From: Filomicrobium sp.
Lineage (GTDB): Bacteria > Pseudomonadota > Alphaproteobacteria > Rhizobiales > Hyphomicrobiaceae
Assembly (NCBI GenBank): GCA_017792465.1
Contig: CP051234.1
Span: 3,318,501-3,382,500 of the forward strand
Length of the DNA stretch: 64,000 nt
Direction of reading: 5' to 3'
Shown piece by piece: positions 24,615 to 33,112 of this stretch (position 1 is the stretch's first letter; every line of letters begins with the position of its first letter). The translations under genes and the position numbers were made by a program. A model generated the notes under the pieces. It was given only the letters and a program-made list of their open reading frames with translations. It was not told the DNA's origin and did no database searches.

Positions 24615-25967
24615 TCAAGAGGATGCGTGCAGGTGTTCTTCTATCTGTTTGGCGATTGCGCGCAGGCGATCTTTTTCGGTTTCGAGCAGAAGTGCTGCTT
24701 CGGCTCTCTGTAGCGCGTCTTGAGAATGGCTGTAAGCTGCTTTTCGCATTGCTTCATCACCCATCTGGGCGAGCGAAAGAAAAGCTTTTTGGAGCCGTAT
24801 CTGGACCTCAACGACGCGTGCGCCGTCTCTGGCGATGGGGGCGAAGAGGTCGTCGAACAGATCGTTCGTATCTAGCGCAGGGACGAAGACATGGTCGCAG
24901 ACTGGTTCGGATGTGGTGGCGCCATCCGGATTTCCGGTATGGGACCAGCGTGCCAGCAAGCGGACACCGCGGCCAATGACATCGATCGCTGTGCCGGCAT
25001 CGTTCATGGCCGGTGAAAGGGCGCGCGAACCCACTTCGCCGAGTACTGAGAGGCCGAAGCGTGGATCCTGAGTATAGGAGCGTTCATGTGCGATTTCGAA
25101 TGCGCGCCGGATTTCGGCGAGACATTCCTTGCTGCCGTCGAGAGATTTCAAGAACGCGGCGTGAGGTTTCCTCGGGGTTTCAGCCTCTTTGGATTTCGCG
25201 TTTGCGGGAAAGAGTTCAGCCAGTGGTTTTGCTGTGTGGGCGAAGGCGCCAGGCAGGCAGTGTAGGTGGATTTCTGCGTCAAGCTGCCGGGCGGCCTGTT
25301 CCAGGGCCTGCATATCGACGAATGCGACGTAGCCGATTGTCTCGGGGAAGATCTGGTGGCCGCTGTCCCTTGCTTTTAGGCGTTCTTCATTCAGCTTGTT
25401 GCCGCCGAGGTAAGGGGTTTCCAGGCGCACGTCGATGGCGTTCGCTGTCGCATCTTCCACTCTGGCAGTGGTTTCCCCGACGCGGCCAAGGCGCGTGAGA
25501 TGATCGATCCAGCTCAACATCGTGAAAACGATAATTCCGATGACGCCGATGCTGACGACAAAGAGAACGAAGCGGCCTTTTTCGGAATAATAGCCGGTGT
25601 TGAGAGCGGCGATGCCAACGAGCGAGAACAGGAACGATCCGAGGAAGACCGCCAGCGCGTTCTGGGTTGTCGGGTCTTCGCGCATGAGGCGTGTGGCGCG
25701 TGGCGTGACGTTGCTCGCCGCAGCCGAATAGGATGCGACCATTACGCTTAGCGAAAACGTCGTGACGGCGAGCATGCTGGAGGCCAGGATGTTGAGGATC
25801 TGGTGGACGGCGTCCGAACCGATCTTGGCCGGGATCGTGTCGGGCACCAACGGGGCGATTTTGACTGCGAGCAAGGCGGCGGCGACGCCGAACACGGCGA
25901 ACATGGAAGCGCGCACCCACATCAGTTCGGCAAGCTTTTCGAACCGTCGACGCCATAGTGAGATCAT
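24615..25967 (-). CDS. DUF2254 membrane protein
   Basis: A 450-residue protein of the DUF2254 family. Four helices in the N-terminal third (about 18-40, 55-82, 105-125, 130-152) carry the family motif TTFSLSVMVASYSAAASNVTPR. A large soluble domain follows with the signature ALSPAMNDAGTAIDVIGRG near 315-333. The function is unknown; members are widespread in proteobacteria. No EcfG-type site was found in the 400 bases upstream, so its link to the stress island is only positional. Confidence 0.9.
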   Translation of the reverse strand: MISLWRRRFEKLAELMWVRASMFAVFGVAAALLAVKIAPLVPDTIPAKIGSDAVHQILNILASSMLAVTTFSLSVMVASYSAAASNVTPRATRLMREDPTTQNALAVFLGSFLFSLVGIAALNTGYYSEKGRFVLFVVSIGVIGIIVFTMLSWIDHLTRLGRVGETTARVEDATANAIDVRLETPYLGGNKLNEERLKARDSGHQIFPETIGYVAFVDMQALEQAARQLDAEIHLHCLPGAFAHTAKPLAELFPANAKSKEAETPRKPHAAFLKSLDGSKECLAEIRRAFEIAHERSYTQDPRFGLSVLGEVGSRALSPAMNDAGTAIDVIGRGVRLLARWSHTGNPDGATTSEPVCDHVFVPALDTNDLFDDLFAPIARDGARVVEVQIRLQKAFLSLAQMGDEAMRKAAYSHSQDALQRAEAALLLETEKDRLRAIAKQIEEHLHASS

Positions 25968-26377
25968 TGCTTTCGTCCCGTCGTTATTGCGCCAAGCGGG
26001 CGGCTAGAGGTGTGTGTGAAGTGGTGGTTTTGCAAGCGGCCAAAGCCATCATAGCGCGTTTTTGCGGTTTGATCGTTTTCGGTTTTTGGCAAGGTTGATC
26101 GGCTGCCTGCCTAGGTAAGGGAATGCGCTTTTTTTGGGAAGGAGCAAGGGCAGAGGCAAGAGGGCAGCGGGGTAAAATGCTTGGATCTCATGTGACAGTA
26201 ACGAGACCGTGTGGATGGCGTGGATTGCGGTTCCCTATTGCCCGCAGCTCAAGGGGCAGGATGTGTCGTTTTAATCAAACCAGCCGGCAGCTGACGAGAT
26301 CACGATGACTCTTGGACCGCGATACAAATGTCATGCGGAATATGCACCGGTCCTCAGTTTTGTCTGGAGCCCATATG
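25968..26377. other. Intergenic stretch without a recognised gene
   Basis: No coding potential, RNA family or EcfG-type site was seen. Near its right end CAGTTTTG and CAAAACTG pair around the stop of the host-attachment-type gene, a possible weak terminator for it. The DUF2254 promoter must lie in the left part but is not evident. Confidence 0.4.
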
Positions 26378-26770
26378 TCAGTTGTCAAAACTGGCTTCGA
26401 TGACTCTTGCAATTTCGTCGGTTGGCGCATTGATCAGCGTCTTGGGAATTTCGGCGACCAGGCAAGCTTTGACTTCTTCGTGCAGAACCGGGCGCAGCTC
26501 GCCGAGCGTTTCCGGGTCGGCGACGATGATGAGTTTTGAGAACTCTTTATTGTAGGCACGCTTGTAGAGATCGTGCGCCAATTGCTTGGCGAACGTGGCT
26601 TCATCGGTATCCTGTTCGGAAGATTCCGGCGGGCGCTTTCCCGAGGGACCGTCGTCATTGAGGTTCTTGGGTTCAAGATCCTCCAAGTACCGATAGTAAT
26701 TGTCGTTCAATCGATCGAAATGTTTGGCGATCTCACCCGAAGCGACGATGACCCTGATTTTCTCATCCAT
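26378..26770 (-). CDS. Host-attachment (PF10116-type) protein
   Basis: A 130-residue soluble protein resembling the family named for attachment of Agrobacterium to plant cells. It opens with IRVIVASGEIAKHF, has FAKQLAHDLYKRAY and LIIVADPETLGELRPVL in the middle, and ends with LVAEIPKTLINAPTDEI, the order of conserved blocks in that family. I choose the ATG at 26770, which has AGGGAG upstream, over longer starts that lack a ribosome site. The fold resembles peptide-release-factor-like domains, and the real function is unknown. It may be the last gene of the DUF883 unit. Confidence 0.82.
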   Translation of the reverse strand: MDEKIRVIVASGEIAKHFDRLNDNYYRYLEDLEPKNLNDDGPSGKRPPESSEQDTDEATFAKQLAHDLYKRAYNKEFSKLIIVADPETLGELRPVLHEEVKACLVAEIPKTLINAPTDEIARVIEASFDN

Positions 26771-26908
26771 GTCCGGTGAACTCCCTATCGGTTGCATTTG
26801 GCAGCTGGCGCCCGTCGCTTTCTTCATGCGATGATCGCCAGACAGATTTGTTGTCGTGCGGTTGGACTTGCGACCCGCGGCGCCCGATAGTCTGATTTGG
26901 TGGGCGCG

Positions 26909-27319
26909 TCAGCTGCGCTTCTTGATGCTTCGTGCCGCGTTCAAGCCGAGCATGAAAGCGGAGATGCCCACTTGCAGTGCGCCGAACGTATCGACGGCCT
27001 CTTCAGCTTCTTCGTCGAGCGCATCGCTCAGTTTTTCTGCCGTGGTTTCGTCGTCGGCATATTTTTCGATGTTGTCGAGGATGGCGGGCATCCAAAAGAA
27101 AAGAACGCCAAGCGCGCAGCAGCCGCCTGCCAGAAACATCGATGCGTTCAATGTTCCAAACTGCGTTTGGAGATAGAAGAAGGTCGCGGTCAACACGAAG
27201 ATCAATGCGGCGATCATCAGGATGGCAGAAATGCCGCTCCAGACGATTTTGCGTTCGACGCTGTCGACCGCTCGACTAGCAAGGCGCGAAGCAGTGTATG
27301 TGAGGGCGCTGCCCAGCAT
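26909..27319 (-). CDS. Holin-like small membrane protein
   Basis: A 136-residue protein with two central hydrophobic helices (about 27-50 and 57-80), an N-terminal amphipathic segment, an acidic stretch (85-112) and a C-terminal short hydrophobic helix ending KKRS. The two-helix core resembles the phage-holin-like envelope proteins that often accompany DUF883 genes. Here it follows two DUF883 genes with a 16-base gap. No phage genes are present, so a lysis role is unlikely; it is probably an envelope stress protein. Confidence 0.68.
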   Translation of the reverse strand: MLGSALTYTASRLASRAVDSVERKIVWSGISAILMIAALIFVLTATFFYLQTQFGTLNASMFLAGGCCALGVLFFWMPAILDNIEKYADDETTAEKLSDALDEEAEEAVDTFGALQVGISAFMLGLNAARSIKKRS

Positions 27320-27335
27320 GTCCGACCTCGAAGGT

Positions 27336-27539
27336 TTAGCGGCGTGCGATCATCGCAAGCAAAAGCCCGACGCCTGCAGCGGTTGACACTGCCGCAACAG
27401 GGTTGCGGCGGATAAGGCGCTCAAGGCGATCGACTTGATACTGTGCTGCGACCTGAGCCTTTTCAGCGACTTCGCCGACGCGTTCGGCGGTTTCGTTTGC
27501 AGCGACTTCCAGCTTGTTTTTGGCGGTTGTCTGATCCAT
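27336..27539 (-). CDS. DUF883 (ElaB/YqjD-like) protein A
   Basis: A 67-residue protein. A long amphipathic helix (about 1-43) leads to RLIRRNPVAAVSTAAGVGLLLAMIARR, the single C-terminal membrane helix typical of ElaB/YqjD. In E. coli YqjD ties ribosomes to the membrane in stationary phase; whether that holds here is unknown. The start at 27539 follows GGGAGAAGG. It is second in a tight minus-strand unit (19-base gap after the previous stop). Confidence 0.85.
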   Translation of the reverse strand: MDQTTAKNKLEVAANETAERVGEVAEKAQVAAQYQVDRLERLIRRNPVAAVSTAAGVGLLLAMIARR

Positions 27540-27558
27540 CTGGACCTTCTCCCTTAGG

Positions 27559-27840
27559 TTAACGGGTGACGACGAGGCCGACGAGAAAGCCGATGCCGGC
27601 GGCAACAAGTGCTGCCTGCGTCGGGTTCTTGCGGATGGTTGATTCTAGCTGGCCTAGGTTCTTTTCGGCCATGTCCTTGGCGGAACTCACGGCGCCGCCC
27701 AGTTCGCTGTCGGCCAGCTTCTTTACTGAGCTGGTGAGGTCTGCCACGTCGGCGCGTAGGTTTTCATAGCTTTCCTTGACGTCGCGCTTGGCCATGTTCG
27801 ACTCAACATTTCGCTTAGCGTCTTCAATTACGTTGGTCAT
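27559..27840 (-). CDS. DUF883 (ElaB/YqjD-like) protein B
   Basis: A 93-residue protein with the same plan as its neighbour: a long charged helix (1-65) and a C-terminal RKNPTQAALVAAGIGFLVG membrane helix ending VVTR. The ATG at 27840 has an AAGGAG site 7 bases upstream; the longer open frame upstream is promoter DNA. It is the first gene of the unit DUF883-DUF883-membrane protein, and possibly the host-attachment-type gene, behind the EcfG-type promoter at 27886-27910. Confidence 0.88.
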   Translation of the reverse strand: MTNVIEDAKRNVESNMAKRDVKESYENLRADVADLTSSVKKLADSELGGAVSSAKDMAEKNLGQLESTIRKNPTQAALVAAGIGFLVGLVVTR

Positions 27841-27885
27841 CGATGATCTCCTTGAGATAAGGACGTGAAACTGTGTCGACGTGAG

Positions 27886-27910
27886 AACGCAGGAGGGGGC
27901 CGGCGGTTCC
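27886..27910 (-). promoter_or_regulatory. EcfG-type promoter for the DUF883 unit
   Basis: Minus strand GGAAC, 17 bases, GTT preceded by C; 46 bases before the start at 27840. Confidence 0.75.
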
Positions 27911-27969
27911 CGCTCGGGCACGCAATTCACGAAGTTGGGAGGCAGCGGTCTGGCGAATTGATGCGCGTT

Positions 27970-27994
27970 GGAACAATGGATCGGCGGCGGAGTT
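27970..27994 (+). promoter_or_regulatory. EcfG-type promoter for the divergent DUF883-like/AI-2E unit
   Basis: GGAAC, 17 bases, GTT; 63 bases before the start at 28057. With 27886-27910 it forms a second divergent pair. Confidence 0.65.
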
Positions 27995-28056
27995 TCAACG
28001 ATCAAGTTCTCGCCCATGCAAATCGGCAAAACCGCCTTTTTTTAATGGAGTTACCT

Positions 28057-28596
28057 ATGTCGATCTCCAGCGCGTTAAGTGATGTCAGCGTCGGAAATAC
28101 CGGAAGTCTGCAGGCGCAGTCCCCCACTGGTGCCGGGCCCGGTCCGGCGGCAATGTCGGCCGACGATGAAGATCGCGCGACGCTCGAACAGCTTTCCGAA
28201 ACCGTCGCCGAGCTTAAAGCCATCGTTGCCCACAAAGCAAAGCAAGCGCATGTCCAGACGGCGATGACGGTACGTCAATACCCGTTCACAGCGGTGCTTT
28301 TGGCCGGCGGAGCCGGTGCGCTCATCGGACTTGCCCTGACGCGTCGCTCACCATCGCGCCGCAGCTATGACTCACGGGCGATGGCTGCCGTCCCAAGCTA
28401 TGAAGCAATTCAGCGCTCGATTCCCAGTTATCAATCGCTCGAGGCCCCGACGATGAATTCGCTATCGCGACGTTTTGAGCATTTGGTTGACCAGATTTCA
28501 GGAATTGATCCGAATGCCATCGGGCAACCTGCGATCGATGCGGCCAAGGATCTATATGGCATGTTCCGCAACGCGATGAATTCGATCGCGAAGTAA
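28057..28596 (+). CDS. DUF883-like membrane-anchored protein
   Basis: A 179-residue protein. A polar N-terminus (1-35) is followed by a charged helix (40-70) and a DUF883-like membrane segment VRQYPFTAVLLAGGAGALIG near 73-92 that ends in ALTRR. A Ser/Arg/Tyr-rich C-terminal region of about 85 residues then follows. The extension after the helix is unusual, because DUF883 proteins normally stop there. Start 28057 has GGAG 6 bases upstream. The next gene (AI-2E transporter B) begins 8 bases after the stop, so the two are co-transcribed. Confidence 0.78.
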   Translation: MSISSALSDVSVGNTGSLQAQSPTGAGPGPAAMSADDEDRATLEQLSETVAELKAIVAHKAKQAHVQTAMTVRQYPFTAVLLAGGAGALIGLALTRRSPSRRSYDSRAMAAVPSYEAIQRSIPSYQSLEAPTMNSLSRRFEHLVDQISGIDPNAIGQPAIDAAKDLYGMFRNAMNSIAK

Positions 28597-28603
28597 AATA
28601 GAG

Positions 28604-29764
28604 ATGCCCGCGCAGCAAAAGTTCACGGCCCGTTTCGGCGCCTTGCCCCGTTCCGCATTGTCGATGCGGACGGCGGGCCAGATTGAATCGGTCGATCATT
28701 TCTTCGGAAAGCTGACGCGCTTTTCGATCATCGGTCTTTTCATCATCGCTTTGGCCGCGGGCCTTTATGCGGGCCAATATGTATTGGCTCCGGTGATCGC
28801 CGCGATCCTTGTCGGCTTCACGCTTCGCCCTCTGAGTATCTGGATCGAACGACGTGGGCTTCCAAGTTCTGTGTCGGCTGGTTTAATCGTTGTCGCGCTG
28901 ATCGCGGTGATGGGTGTTGCTGTCTACTCCCTCGCGGTTCCGCTGGAATCCTGGTCGAGCAGGTTGCCGGAGATCAGCACCCGGCTGATGGACGAGTGGT
29001 CGAAGTTGTCCGAGCCGATCGAAAAAATCAAAAAAGTCGAGAAGACCGTCAAGCAGGCGACCGACGATGAGACTACGACAGAGGTTCGCATCAAGCAGCG
29101 CGGCGTAGTTTCTGACATCATTTCGTCGGCGGCTGATATCGTCTCGCGGCTTATTTTGTTTGTGGGCTGTCTTTATTTCTTTCTGGCGACGCGTACGAGT
29201 TTGAATCGCAGCGTTTTAAGGTCGTCGCCGACGCCGAAGCTTCGGCTGAGGAGCCTCAGAATTCTTCGGGATATCGAGGGGTTCTTGTCGAAGTATTTCG
29301 CTTCAATCGCGGCGATCAACGTCGGTTTCGGCATCGTCGTCGGGATCGCGATGTACCTGCTCGGGCTGCCGCAGCCTTACCTGTGGGGCGCGATGGCGGC
29401 GGTCCTGAACTTCGCGCTCTTCGTTGGGCCGGCGGCGATGACCATCATTCTTCTTGGCGTCGGGATTTCGACATTCCCTGATACGGTCCAGGCCGTTGCA
29501 CCGGCGCTCACGTATGTCGGTTTGAACATGCTCGAGGGGCAGTTTGTAACGCCGACATTGCTCGGCGAGCGCCTTACGCTCAATCCGTTGGTTGTCCTGA
29601 TCTCCATTGCGTTCTGGCTATGGTTATGGGGCCCGATTGGCGCGTTCCTCGCGGTGCCGATTCTGATCATGGGGACAATCATTTTCTATCACGTCTCGCC
29701 GTTCTCGGACCTGCCTGCAAACAGCAAGGATTCGAGCGACGACGAGACCAAGAAAGCCGCTTAA
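28604..29764 (+). CDS. AI-2E family transporter B
   Basis: A 386-residue paralogue of the transporter at 22451. Two helices lie near 40-80, another near 88-112, and a polar lysine-rich segment near 130-165. The C-terminal cluster has PQPYLWGAMAAVLNFALF near 250 and LNPLVVLISIAFWLWLWGP near 330. The tail is acidic and hydrophilic. It is translated from a weak ribosome site just after the DUF883-like gene, which suggests coupling. The substrate is unknown. Confidence 0.88.
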   Translation: MPAQQKFTARFGALPRSALSMRTAGQIESVDHFFGKLTRFSIIGLFIIALAAGLYAGQYVLAPVIAAILVGFTLRPLSIWIERRGLPSSVSAGLIVVALIAVMGVAVYSLAVPLESWSSRLPEISTRLMDEWSKLSEPIEKIKKVEKTVKQATDDETTTEVRIKQRGVVSDIISSAADIVSRLILFVGCLYFFLATRTSLNRSVLRSSPTPKLRLRSLRILRDIEGFLSKYFASIAAINVGFGIVVGIAMYLLGLPQPYLWGAMAAVLNFALFVGPAAMTIILLGVGISTFPDTVQAVAPALTYVGLNMLEGQFVTPTLLGERLTLNPLVVLISIAFWLWLWGPIGAFLAVPILIMGTIIFYHVSPFSDLPANSKDSSDDETKKAA

Positions 29765-29862
29765 GCGAAGCTGAGTTTCGTCCGATGCAGACGGTGTATT
29801 GGGTGGTAGGCGTGTGCGTGTTGGCCTGACGGGCGCTGGAATTGGTATGCGACGAAAAACTC

Positions 29863-30402
29863 TCAATCCTTGATCCAGTCGCCGCATCTGGGCGGTTCGG
29901 AATTACCCCACGGCATGATCGGTACGGTGGACGTTGAATTCTTGGGGCTGCCCTCAATCAACTTGTCGCTATAGACCACGTAGACCAGGACATTGCGCTT
30001 GGCGTCGCAGCCGCGAACGATGCGCATTTTCTTGAAGAACAGTGACCGGCGCTGACGGAAGGCTTCATCGCCTTGGCCCAGTTTTTTCGTGAATGAGACC
30101 GGTCCGACCTGGCGGCAGGCCAGGGAGACGTCGGAGAGTTCTTCGGCGAGGCCGAGCCATCCTGTCCATCCGCCTTTTTCAGGCACTGTGAAATGACAGG
30201 CGACGCCTTTGACGGCCGGATCGTCGATGGCATAGACGGCGAGCTTGTGATCGGGTGACAAGAATTTCCAGACGGTTGATTTTTTGAAGATCAAATCGGG
30301 TTCGTCGGCTGCCAGCGTCTGGCTGAAATTTCCGAGGCTTGCACAAGAGCACAACGCTGCAACGAGGCAGGATCTCAGCAGGCGTGGCGAACTGTGCTTC
30401 AT
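29863..30402 (-). CDS. creA: CreA-family periplasmic protein
   Basis: A 179-residue protein with a signal peptide (about 1-31, cleavage near TLA-AD). The CreA core has VYAIDDPAVKGVACHFT, a GWLGLAEELSDVSLACRQ segment with the paired cysteines, and the conserved VYVVYSDKLIEGSPKNSTS near 141-159. CreA is periplasmic and of unknown function. No co-transcribed creBCD-like genes are present. The gene converges on AI-2E transporter B. Confidence 0.9.
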   Translation of the reverse strand: MKHSSPRLLRSCLVAALCSCASLGNFSQTLAADEPDLIFKKSTVWKFLSPDHKLAVYAIDDPAVKGVACHFTVPEKGGWTGWLGLAEELSDVSLACRQVGPVSFTKKLGQGDEAFRQRRSLFFKKMRIVRGCDAKRNVLVYVVYSDKLIEGSPKNSTSTVPIMPWGNSEPPRCGDWIKD

Positions 30403-30554
30403 GTCGATTTTCCTTCGCGTCTAAATCCAAGAGGCGGCACTTTTTCTATCAACGCAGAGGCAGCGCGTGCGTCCTTGCGCTCGTTGAGTAAAGCACTGCC
30501 TGAGTAGTTTGTTCCGACCCGTGTGCGGCCCTAACGAATTCGACGACAAACCCT

Positions 30555-30580
30555 GGAACTAATGGCGTTTGCAAGAGGTT
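30555..30580 (+). promoter_or_regulatory. EcfG-type promoter for the DUF892 gene
   Basis: GGAAC, 18 bases, GTT preceded by G; 40 bases before the start at 30621. Confidence 0.7.
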
Positions 30581-30620
30581 GACGATTTGATCTTAGATAA
30601 CATTCGACTGGAGGACGACC

Positions 30621-31112
30621 ATGTCGGGACCCAAAAATCTCGAAGATCTTTTTCTGCACACGCTGAAGGACATTTACTACGCCGAAAACCAGCTCCTGAA
30701 GGCCATTCCGAAGATGGAGGAGAAGGCCTCGAACGCTTCGCTCAAGAAGGGTTTCAAGGCGCATCTCAAGCAGACTGAATCGCACGTTGAACGGCTCGAA
30801 AAAGTATTCGAGCTTTGTGAGGTCGAACCGTCTGGCGAGAAGTGCGATGCGATTGAGGGCATTATCAAAGAAGCCCAATCCGTGATGTCCGAAGTGAAGG
30901 ACGCGGAAACGCGCGACGCCGCCATCATTGCCGCAGCACAAGCCGTTGAGCATTACGAAATCGCACGCTATGGCGCTTTGGTTTCGTGGGCCGAACGTCT
31001 GGGCATGGACGAAGCCAAGAACATTCTGCGCGATACGCTTGCTGAAGAAAAAGACGAAGACAGCAAGCTGACACGGCTCGCAGAAGACAAGTTGAACGCC
31101 AAGGCCGCATAA
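30621..31112 (+). CDS. DUF892 (YciE/YciF-like) ferritin-like protein
   Basis: A 163-residue, all-helical protein. It begins with NLEDLFLHTLKDIYYAENQL, the family start that supplies the first iron-ligand Glu. It also has HLKQTESHVERLEKVF and AQAVEHYEIARYG, which carry the Glu/His pairs of a four-helix ferritin-like bundle. E. coli YciE/YciF are stress-induced homologues. It is transcribed alone between an EcfG-type promoter and the terminator at 31172-31210. An iron or oxidative-stress role is likely but unproven. Confidence 0.92.
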   Translation: MSGPKNLEDLFLHTLKDIYYAENQLLKAIPKMEEKASNASLKKGFKAHLKQTESHVERLEKVFELCEVEPSGEKCDAIEGIIKEAQSVMSEVKDAETRDAAIIAAAQAVEHYEIARYGALVSWAERLGMDEAKNILRDTLAEEKDEDSKLTRLAEDKLNAKAA

Positions 31113-31171
31113 AGACGGTCTCTCCAATCCGCGCCTGACTAAACAATGCGGATAGAAGATGAAGCGTGAGT

Positions 31172-31210
31172 GTGCCACAGTTCGAAATATTTCGAGCTGT
31201 GGCACTTTTT
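31172..31210 (+). terminator. Terminator of the DUF892 gene
   Basis: A 9-pair GTGCCACAG/CTGTGGCAC stem extended by an inner TTCGAA-type pairing, followed by five T. It ends 43 bases before the next gene. Confidence 0.88.
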
Positions 31211-31253
31211 GCGAGGTGCTAAGGTCGTTCTATCGATTTTTGGGGTATGCGTG

Positions 31254-32078
31254 ATGGCTTTTGATATCTCGACTCTTTTCTTATTGATGTTTGCGCTGAT
31301 GGCGCTGCAACCGTTTATACTCGGCCGCTGGTTTGCCATGCAGCGTGCCCAAGCGATCCGAGCCATTGAGCAGAAGCGCAAGAGCCGCGTCATTACGATG
31401 ATTCATCGGCAGGAGACGCGCAGCCTTTTGGGGTTTGCGCAGTCGCGCTACATCGATCTGGAAGATGCTCAGACGATCATTGCAGCGATCAAGGAAACGC
31501 CCCCCGATCATCCGATCGATTTGATCCTGCATACGCCCGGCGGGCTTGTCCTGGCGGCGATGCAAATCGCGCGTGCGGTTGAGGCGCACAAAGGCAAGGT
31601 GACGGTTTTGGTGCCCGTTTATGCGATGTCGGGCGGAACGCTGATCGCCTTGGCGGCGGACGAAATCGTGATGGGTGAATTTTCGGTTCTTGGCCCGATC
31701 GATCCGCAGATCAGTGGTCTGCCGGCGGCCAGCATCGTCAAAGCGCGAGATTCAAAACCTGTCGAGAACGTCTTCGATCTCACCTTGGTGCTTGCCGATG
31801 TTAGCGAGAAGGCACTCGAGCAGGTGAAGCGTGGGGCGGTCGAGATACTGACGCCGCGCATCGATGCGGAGAAGGCGCGCGCTCTTGCTGAGAAGCTCGC
31901 TGGGGGACATTGGACGCATGACTATGCGTTGACGCCGGAGGAAGCCAGTGCGCTCGGGTTGCCCGTAAAGGTGGGGATGCCACAGGAGGTCTTGAACCTG
32001 ATGAAGCTATATCCGCAACCGGTGCAGCGGACGGGAGTCGAGTATCTGCCGGTCGAGTTGCCGCGCGGTAAGGGCTAG
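31254..32078 (+). CDS. Clp-fold serine protease, SDH (PF01972) family
   Basis: A 274-residue protein. One N-terminal hydrophobic helix (about 5-24) anchors a Clp/SppA-like domain. LILHTPGGLVLAAMQIARAV near 90-109 forms the oxyanion region. Ser126 in VYAMSGGT is the probable nucleophile, followed by ADEIVMGEFSVLGPIDPQ. The family is called serine dehydrogenase proteinase but is best viewed as a membrane-bound peptidase. The ATG at 31254 is chosen because an earlier frame start would lie inside the preceding terminator. No close operon partner was found. Confidence 0.88.
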   Translation: MAFDISTLFLLMFALMALQPFILGRWFAMQRAQAIRAIEQKRKSRVITMIHRQETRSLLGFAQSRYIDLEDAQTIIAAIKETPPDHPIDLILHTPGGLVLAAMQIARAVEAHKGKVTVLVPVYAMSGGTLIALAADEIVMGEFSVLGPIDPQISGLPAASIVKARDSKPVENVFDLTLVLADVSEKALEQVKRGAVEILTPRIDAEKARALAEKLAGGHWTHDYALTPEEASALGLPVKVGMPQEVLNLMKLYPQPVQRTGVEYLPVELPRGKG

Positions 32079-32319
32079 CTTTCGGTGGCTGCCTTCTCGG
32101 CCCTAATTGGCTAATTGGTTAAAGAATTTTGGCTTGGACTTTTTGCCAAGACGATCCCAGACATAGCCGACCGGGCAGGTGCAGAATATATATCGTTGGC
32201 TATTTTAACTTCTGAAAGACAGGGAGTTGACCGAGTTTTACCTGGCGCAACTTTCAATGAGGCCGGTCATTTCGAGATTCTTGCCCAATTTTATTTGCTT
32301 ATGACTTTCAAAAAATCCC

Positions 32320-33063
32320 TCAATGCGATTCGGGGTACACGCCTTTTAGGACAACATCGAAATGCGCTTTGACATTTTCGTTGCAGTTGCAGGATCGTCT
32401 GCGAAGGGACTCTGGATCGCAGACAATGAGTGCGCCTCTGGCCGTTTTCAAGACGCCGTCGGCTTTGAATGACTGGATAACGCGGCTGGTGTAACTGCGG
32501 CCGACACCCATTAACGATGCGAGCTGTTCGTGGGTCATGGCCACAGTGTCGCTTTCGGTGCGGTCCATTGCCGCTAGGATCCACTTCGCGGTTCTTTGTT
32601 CGATGGAGTGGATCGCGTTGCAGGCGGTGGCCTGGAATATCTGCGCTAGAAGGCAGTCTGCGTAGCGCGCAAACAGGCGTCTGAAGCTGACTGACTCTTC
32701 TTTCGCGGCTTGAATGCTGGCGATCGAGGCCTTCATGAATTGGCCGCTATGCTTAACCGTAATCAGGCAATAGGCCGGCAAGAACCCTGTGCTAACGATC
32801 CCGCCAACGGCGCCTTCGCGGCCGACGAGGACGGTTTCGATTTCGCGTCCTTCGTCAGAAACGACCATATACGACACGAGGCTGGGTCCGAGCGGAAAAT
32901 AGACCTGGCCAACATTGTCGCCGGGTTTGTACAAAAGGTCGCCCACTTCCCGAGCTTCCTTGCTCAAAAAGGGCTCTATTAATGCGAAATCATTGTCGCA
33001 AAGGGCGCTTAGAAGATTGCTATCTGGCCTTTTAGTAGAATTTTGAATGTTTGCGACATCCAT
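32320..33063 (-). CDS. Crp/Fnr-family transcriptional regulator
   Basis: A 247-residue regulator. A cyclic-nucleotide-binding-like beta roll lies at about 20-140, a dimer helix at about 140-165, and a Crp-type helix-turn-helix at about 185-215 (MTHEQLASLMGVGRSYTSRVIQSF). No FNR-type cysteine cluster is present at the N-terminus, and the cAMP-contact residues are not conserved, so the signal is unknown. The C-terminal tail has a CNCNENV motif after the DNA-binding domain. An EcfG-type promoter and a 16-base palindrome lie in the 180 bases upstream, shared with the divergent bphO. Confidence 0.9.
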   Translation of the reverse strand: MDVANIQNSTKRPDSNLLSALCDNDFALIEPFLSKEAREVGDLLYKPGDNVGQVYFPLGPSLVSYMVVSDEGREIETVLVGREGAVGGIVSTGFLPAYCLITVKHSGQFMKASIASIQAAKEESVSFRRLFARYADCLLAQIFQATACNAIHSIEQRTAKWILAAMDRTESDTVAMTHEQLASLMGVGRSYTSRVIQSFKADGVLKTARGALIVCDPESLRRRSCNCNENVKAHFDVVLKGVYPESH

Positions 33064-33088
33064 TTTTATTCTTCCCGGTTATTCCATG

Positions 33089-33104
33089 TGTTCACTAGTG
33101 AACA
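33089..33104. promoter_or_regulatory. Perfect 16-base palindrome, probable operator
   Basis: TGTTCACTAGTGAACA reads the same on both strands. It lies 26 bases before the Crp-like gene, just downstream of its predicted EcfG-type -10 element, and between it and the divergent heme oxygenase gene. The TGTTCAC/GTGAACA halves fit a Crp/Fnr-class site, so autoregulation is plausible. Confidence 0.6.
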
Positions 33105-33112
33105 GACATATT

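Noticed and set aside
32115-32372. A plus-strand frame of 85 codons after the SDH protease
   Set aside because: No ribosome site or known motif, and its end overlaps the Crp-like gene on the other strand.
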